Positions 15,811 through 19,552 of a stretch of DNA of 19,552 nucleotides are shown piece after piece. Under the pieces are notes generated by a model that was not told where the DNA came from, did not search any database, and saw nothing but the letters and a program-made list of their open reading frames with translations. The stretch is from contig CAYMCV010000043.1 in NCBI GenBank assembly GCA_964389005.1, forward strand, positions 1 to 19,552, in the 5' to 3' direction. Position numbers and translations under genes: made by a program. The first letter of the stretch is position 1. Each line of letters begins with the position of its first letter. The stretch is from CAYMCV01 sp964389005. Its GTDB lineage: Bacteria > Bacillota > Clostridia > Lachnospirales > Lachnospiraceae.

Positions 15811-15839
15811 TTGATAAACATCCAAATATTTAGTAATAT
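15811..15839 (+). promoter_or_regulatory. Probable promoter of the EF-G-like gene
   Basis: TTGATA (15811-15816) and TAATAT (15834-15839) are 17 nt apart. They start 22 nt after the PilZ terminator and about 85 nt before the start codon, leaving an untranslated leader of roughly 75 nt in which I see no clear structure. Each box differs from consensus, so the call is moderate. Confidence 0.6.
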
Positions 15840-15922
15840 ATACAAGTGGGGTTGCTGGTTATATTTTGTATGAAGGAACATTATCGGCATACTGCCCAAA
15901 TATGTAAGATGGAGGGATTGGC

Positions 15923-18016
15923 ATGAACAGTTATACAACAGACAAGATTCGTAATGTGGTGCTGCTTGGACACGGAGGGTGCGGTAAATCAAGCCTTGCC
16001 GAGGCAATGGCATATTTGTCGGGAATTACATCAAGAATGGGTAAGATTTCCGATGGCAATACAATCAGTGACTTCGGAAAAGAAGAACAGAAAAGGCAGA
16101 TTTCAATCAGTACGACATTATTGCCGATTGAATGGGGCGATGTAAAAATCAACATTTTAGACACACCCGGATTCTTTGATTTTGTTGGCGAAGTTGAAGA
16201 AGCAATCAGCGCGGCGGACGCAGCAATTATTGTTGTATCCGGCAAAGCAGGAATTGAAGTCGGAACGGAACGCGCATGGGAATTATGTGAGAAGCACAAA
16301 CTGCCGAGAATGTTCTTTGTAACTGACATGGACATTGACAATGCCTCATTTCGTCAGGTAGTTGAGGATTTAAAAGATAAGTACGGAAAGAAAATTGCAC
16401 CTTTTCATCTGCCGATTCGTGAGAATGAGAAGTTTGTGGGATATATTAATGTTATTACAGAGACCGGTAATCGTTGGAACGGCAAAGATGTTACGGAATG
16501 TCCCGTTCCGGAAGCGAACAAACCCAATTTACAGATTTGTCGTGATACATTGATTGAAGCCATTGCGGAAACAAGCGAAGAAATGATGGATCGTTACTTC
16601 GGCGGAGACACGTTCTCTGAAGCGGAGATTCGTGCCGCACTTCGTATTACGGTTATGGACGGAAGCATTGTACCAATCTCGATGGGCTCCAACATTTTAT
16701 GTCAAGGCATTTATACGTTGCTAGATGACATCATTAAGTATTTCCCTTCACCGAATAATCGTGAAGTTGCAGGCGTCAACATGAAGTCTAATGAGATTTT
16801 TGTTGCAAACTATGATTTCTCAAAAGCAAAGTCTGCATATATCTTCAAGACAATTGTGGATCCTTTTATCGGTAAATATTCGATGATTAAAGTAATGTCA
16901 GGTGTTATCAAGCCGGATGATTTATTGTATAACGAAGACAAGAACATTGAGGAAAAGATTGGCAAGATTTATACCTTGCAAGGTAATAAACCGATTGAAT
17001 TAAAAGAGTTGCATGCAGGAGATATTGGCGCTTTGGCTAAGTTAACCGCTGCAAGAACGGGCGATACACTTTCGACAAAGGCAACAACGATTCGTTACGG
17101 CAAAGCAGAGATTTCTGTTCCTTATACATACAAGAGATATCATGCGGTCAACAAGGGCGATATCGATAAAATTTCACAGAGTTTACAGAAGATGACGCAT
17201 GAAGACTTGACTTTGAAGGTCGTAAACGACGGTGAGAATCGTCAGTCATTAATTTACGGTATCGGTGATTTACACTTAGAAGTGGTACAGAGCAGATTGA
17301 AGAACGAATATAAGGTTGATGTTGATTTAACACAACCGAAGGTTGCGTTCCGTGAAACCATCAAAAAGAAATCCGATGTGGAATACAAGTATAAGAAACA
17401 GTCCGGTGGACACGGACAGTACGGTCATGTCAAGATGAGATTCGAGCCTTCGGGAAACTTGGAGACAGCATATGAGTTTACGCAGGAAGTTGTCGGCGGT
17501 GCGGTTCCGAAGAACTTCTTCCCGGCAGTCGAGAAAGGACTTCAGGAGTCTGTACTCAGAGGACCGCTTGCTGCTTATCCGGTTGTCGGTGTGAAAGGAA
17601 TCTTATATGATGGTTCTTACCACCCGGTTGATTCTTCCGAAATGGCATTCAAGATGGCTACTATTCAGGCATTCAAGAAAGGATTTATGGAAGCACAGCC
17701 GATTCTGCTTGAGCCGATTGCAACATTAAAAGTAACGGTTCCGGATGCTTATACCGGTGACGTTATGGGTGATTTGAATAAGCGTCGCGGTCGTGTACTC
17801 GGAATGACACCGATTGCAGGCGGAAAGCAAATTGTGGAAGCAGATATTCCAATGACAGGATTATTTGGGTATTGTACGGATTTACGTTCCATGACAGGCG
17901 GACGTGGCGATTTTGAGTATGCATTTGCCAGATATGAACAAGCTCCAAGCGACGTACAGGATAAGGAAGTTGCTGAGCGTGCTGCCAAAGTTGCAGAGAA
18001 CTCCTTAGATGCGTAG
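15923..18016 (+). CDS. EF-G-like translational GTPase (EF-G2/FusA2 type)
   Basis: The 697-residue protein is collinear with elongation factor G: G domain (about 8-270), domain II (about 295-380), III, IV (including GGHGQYGHVKM) and V (about 600-680, with TPIAGGKQIVEADIPM). The GTPase motifs are atypical. The P-loop is GHGGCGKS (16-23), G3 is DTPGF with F84 where classical EF-G has histidine, and G4 is TDMD (134-137) instead of NKxD. The switch region has KEEQKRQISIST instead of the usual RGITI. These features match the known paralogous EF-G-like clade rather than the main fusA, so its role in translocation is doubtful. A strong GGAGG site precedes the ATG and it has its own promoter. There is no neighbouring rpsL, rpsG or tuf, as expected for a paralogue. 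Confidence 0.9.
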   Translation: MNSYTTDKIRNVVLLGHGGCGKSSLAEAMAYLSGITSRMGKISDGNTISDFGKEEQKRQISISTTLLPIEWGDVKINILDTPGFFDFVGEVEEAISAADAAIIVVSGKAGIEVGTERAWELCEKHKLPRMFFVTDMDIDNASFRQVVEDLKDKYGKKIAPFHLPIRENEKFVGYINVITETGNRWNGKDVTECPVPEANKPNLQICRDTLIEAIAETSEEMMDRYFGGDTFSEAEIRAALRITVMDGSIVPISMGSNILCQGIYTLLDDIIKYFPSPNNREVAGVNMKSNEIFVANYDFSKAKSAYIFKTIVDPFIGKYSMIKVMSGVIKPDDLLYNEDKNIEEKIGKIYTLQGNKPIELKELHAGDIGALAKLTAARTGDTLSTKATTIRYGKAEISVPYTYKRYHAVNKGDIDKISQSLQKMTHEDLTLKVVNDGENRQSLIYGIGDLHLEVVQSRLKNEYKVDVDLTQPKVAFRETIKKKSDVEYKYKKQSGGHGQYGHVKMRFEPSGNLETAYEFTQEVVGGAVPKNFFPAVEKGLQESVLRGPLAAYPVVGVKGILYDGSYHPVDSSEMAFKMATIQAFKKGFMEAQPILLEPIATLKVTVPDAYTGDVMGDLNKRRGRVLGMTPIAGGKQIVEADIPMTGLFGYCTDLRSMTGGRGDFEYAFARYEQAPSDVQDKEVAERAAKVAENSLDA

Positions 18017-18070
18017 AATATGATTATTTATGTAGAAGTACTTGAAATATGTGCTTTTTAGAGAAGGAAG

Positions 18071-18111
18071 TGCGGTGCGTTTATACGTCGGGGGGCGGGG
18101 CACCGCATTTT
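18071..18111 (+). terminator. G-rich hairpin between EF-G-like gene and channel gene, possible terminator or attenuator
   Basis: TGCGGTGC (18071-18078) pairs perfectly with GCACCGCA (18100-18107), closing a 21-nt loop that contains a run of six G, C and four G. Only TTTT follows, then GATTT, so it is a weaker terminator than the others here. No promoter is seen between it and the channel gene, which suggests partial read-through or regulation by this element. Confidence 0.5.
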
Positions 18112-18138
18112 GATTTATCTGTATGTTCGGAAAGTGAG

Positions 18139-19302
18139 ATGAATATGAAAGACTTCAAACGTAAAGTTTTTGACATTATTGAAATAGGAACGGAAGATGA
18201 CAAATGGGGAATTGCATTTGATGCTATGATTGTCATTGCGATTCTATCAAACTTATTTGTAACTCTGTTTGAAACATTTGATGCATCAAAGCCCTATATG
18301 CCGATTTTAGAGATTGTAGAACTGGTTACAATCATCATTTTTACAATTGAATATGCACTTCGTATCTGGACTGCAGAGTATCTCTATCCGGGAAAAAGAC
18401 CTGGTAAGGCAAGAGTCATGTTCATTTTTTCTGCATTCGGAATCATTGATCTCTTAACATTTTTTCCATTTTATCTTCCATTTGTTTTTCCGGCGGGCGC
18501 AGTTGCTTTTCGGATTCTGCGTGTCGTCAGAATACTGAGATTGTTCCGAATCAATTCAAGATACGACGATTTTAATGTTATTATGAATGTCCTAAAAGAG
18601 AAAAGAAGTCAAATTCTGTCTTCTGTGAGTATGGTTCTGATTCTAATGGTGGCTTCTTCATTAACAATGTACAGCCTTGAGCATGAGGCGCAGCCTGAGC
18701 AATTTAGAAATGCATTTTCCGGTATTTGGTGGTCGGTTTCGACATTGTTGACGATTGGTTACGGTGACATTTATCCTGTTACAATGGCCGGTAAGTTCAT
18801 GGCCATCATCATTTCATTTCTCGGTGTAGGGATGGTAGCAATCCCTACGGGCATCATTTCTGCCGGTTTTGTTGAGCAATATAGTAAGATTAAGACAATG
18901 TCAACACTTTATGAGGAACGAAGACTTAAATTTTTTACTTCGCATATTCCATTTGATCATCCTTGGTGCAATCAGGAACTTGGCAGTTTGGTATTTCCGC
19001 CGCAACATACGCTTTTGATGGTTCAGCGGGATGACACACTCTTGGAAATGGATGATGATTTGGTTATAAAATCCGGAGATATGCTTCTGTTTGGAACCAA
19101 TAATGACAGTGAAGAGCGTGAAATACGTCTAAAAGAAGTGATAATCAAGGGTGAAAATAAGTGGATTGGACACAAAGTGAAAGATATGGATATTTCGCAG
19201 AAAGAAAAAATTCTGATGATTGGACGTAACAACAAAATCATTACACCGAAGGATTCCACGATGATCAAGGAGGATGATTGCATCATAATCTATTCCAGAT
19301 GA
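18139..19302 (+). CDS. Voltage-gated-type potassium channel with C-terminal RCK_C/TrkA_C-like tail
   Basis: The 387-residue protein has six predicted membrane helices. S1 is about 26-48, S2 56-78 and S3 92-118. S4 is 122-138, with arginines every third residue (R125, R128, R131, R134, R137). S5 is 160-180, the pore loop contains the selectivity filter TIGYGD at 205-210, and S6 is about 218-245. The cytoplasmic tail (about 275-387) shows two RCK_C-like stretches, FPPQHTLLMVQRDDTLLEM and WIGHKVKDMDISQKEKILMIG, without a Rossmann RCK_N domain. It should form a tetrameric K+ channel gated by voltage, with ligand input from the tail; the ligand is unknown. ATG 18139 (or 18145) is chosen because GTGAG lies just upstream. 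The longer start at 18049 would translate through the hairpin. Confidence 0.9.
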   Translation: MNMKDFKRKVFDIIEIGTEDDKWGIAFDAMIVIAILSNLFVTLFETFDASKPYMPILEIVELVTIIIFTIEYALRIWTAEYLYPGKRPGKARVMFIFSAFGIIDLLTFFPFYLPFVFPAGAVAFRILRVVRILRLFRINSRYDDFNVIMNVLKEKRSQILSSVSMVLILMVASSLTMYSLEHEAQPEQFRNAFSGIWWSVSTLLTIGYGDIYPVTMAGKFMAIIISFLGVGMVAIPTGIISAGFVEQYSKIKTMSTLYEERRLKFFTSHIPFDHPWCNQELGSLVFPPQHTLLMVQRDDTLLEMDDDLVIKSGDMLLFGTNNDSEEREIRLKEVIIKGENKWIGHKVKDMDISQKEKILMIGRNNKIITPKDSTMIKEDDCIIIYSR

Positions 19303-19489
19303 TTTTGGATTGAAGATTATTACGAAGAGAGAGTTTGGTAAGCTGAGAGTAATACCGCAAAAAATCATACGAAAAACTTAAACGTGTCAATCGAGTATAT
19401 GAAAATCTATGAACGTGAAGAAATGTTAGTCGAACAAGGCATTCCTGCAACGGTTTTTTGTTCCATAATTAGATTCATTTCAAATACTC
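19303..19489 (+). other. Intergenic stretch with no intact gene; possible decayed coding remnant
   Basis: No convincing gene or clean terminator is seen. A 35-codon open frame with ATG at 19399 and TAA at 19504-19506 begins MKIYEREEMLVEQG. This faintly resembles the charged C-terminal tails of Rpn/PD-(D/E)XK transposase-type proteins common in Clostridia. It has no obvious ribosome binding site, is cut off upstream by a TAA at 19339, and overlaps the promoter that follows. It could be a remnant or chance. Confidence 0.2.
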
Positions 19490-19519
19490 TTGACATGATT
19501 TTTTAATCGTTGTTATAAT
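19490..19519 (+). promoter_or_regulatory. Strong promoter reading out of the window
   Basis: TTGACA (19490-19495) and TATAAT (19514-19519), both exact consensus boxes, are separated by 18 nt. Transcription would start near 19526, leaving about 26 nt of leader in view and no start codon. It should drive a gene just beyond the right edge. Confidence 0.8.
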
Positions 19520-19552
19520 GACCTCAAAGCAGGTTTCAAATCAATCTTGGGA

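Noticed and set aside
15923..18016. Main elongation factor G (fusA) or a tetracycline ribosomal protection protein
   Set aside because: The altered G3 and G4 motifs and the absence of rpsL/rpsG/tuf neighbours argue for the EF-G-like paralogue clade. Nothing specific to ribosomal protection proteins was recognised.
18049..18138. ATG 18049 as start of the channel
   Set aside because: It would add a 30-residue, membrane-unrelated, glycine-containing segment translated through the hairpin. ATG 18139 starts the family-like MKDFKRKVFDII segment.

Overview
The window looks like chromosomal DNA from a low-to-mid GC Gram-positive anaerobe of the Clostridia, most likely Lachnospiraceae-like. This is inferred from a T-box riboswitch in front of pheST, strong AGGAGG-type ribosome binding sites, a clostridial-type EF-G paralogue, and TTGACA/TATAAT promoters. 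I cannot name a genus. All convincing genes are on the + strand. I saw no tRNA, rRNA, CRISPR array or insertion sequence.

Region 1 (1-8914) is one tightly packed chemosensory operon that enters from upstream of the window. In order it holds a PAS sensor histidine kinase interrupted by an in-frame TGA, a response regulator with an HD-GYP-like output domain, cheR, cheB, cheY, cheA, cheW and a membrane chemoreceptor. Genes overlap by 4-8 nt or lie within 50 nt of each other. No flagellar, cheC, cheD or cheV genes are visible, so this could be a stand-alone pathway. The predicted circuit is receptor-CheW-CheA phosphorylating CheY and CheB, with CheR/CheB methyl adaptation. The kinase/HD-GYP pair at the front is a possible c-di-GMP branch.

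Region 2 (8915-15280) starts with a clear promoter and a phenylalanine T-box leader with its terminator. It continues with pheS, pheT, an M18 aminopeptidase and queA, all closely spaced with no terminator between them. It is probably one transcript governed by the charging of tRNA-Phe.

Region 3 (15281-15789) is a single-gene unit: promoter, small PilZ-domain protein (a likely c-di-GMP receptor) and intrinsic terminator.

Region 4 (15811-19302) has a promoter and a translational GTPase of the EF-G-like (EF-G2) type with altered GTPase motifs. A G-rich hairpin follows, and then a voltage-gated-type K+ channel with a cytoplasmic tail of two RCK_C-like segments. The last 250 nt hold no intact gene but end in a near-consensus promoter that fires out of the window.

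The items most worth a second look are the nonsense codon exactly in the kinase H-box, the HD-GYP domain with the motif lysine replaced, the stand-alone chemosensory operon that includes a c-di-GMP-type regulator, and the EF-G paralogue lacking both the catalytic histidine and the NKxD motif.
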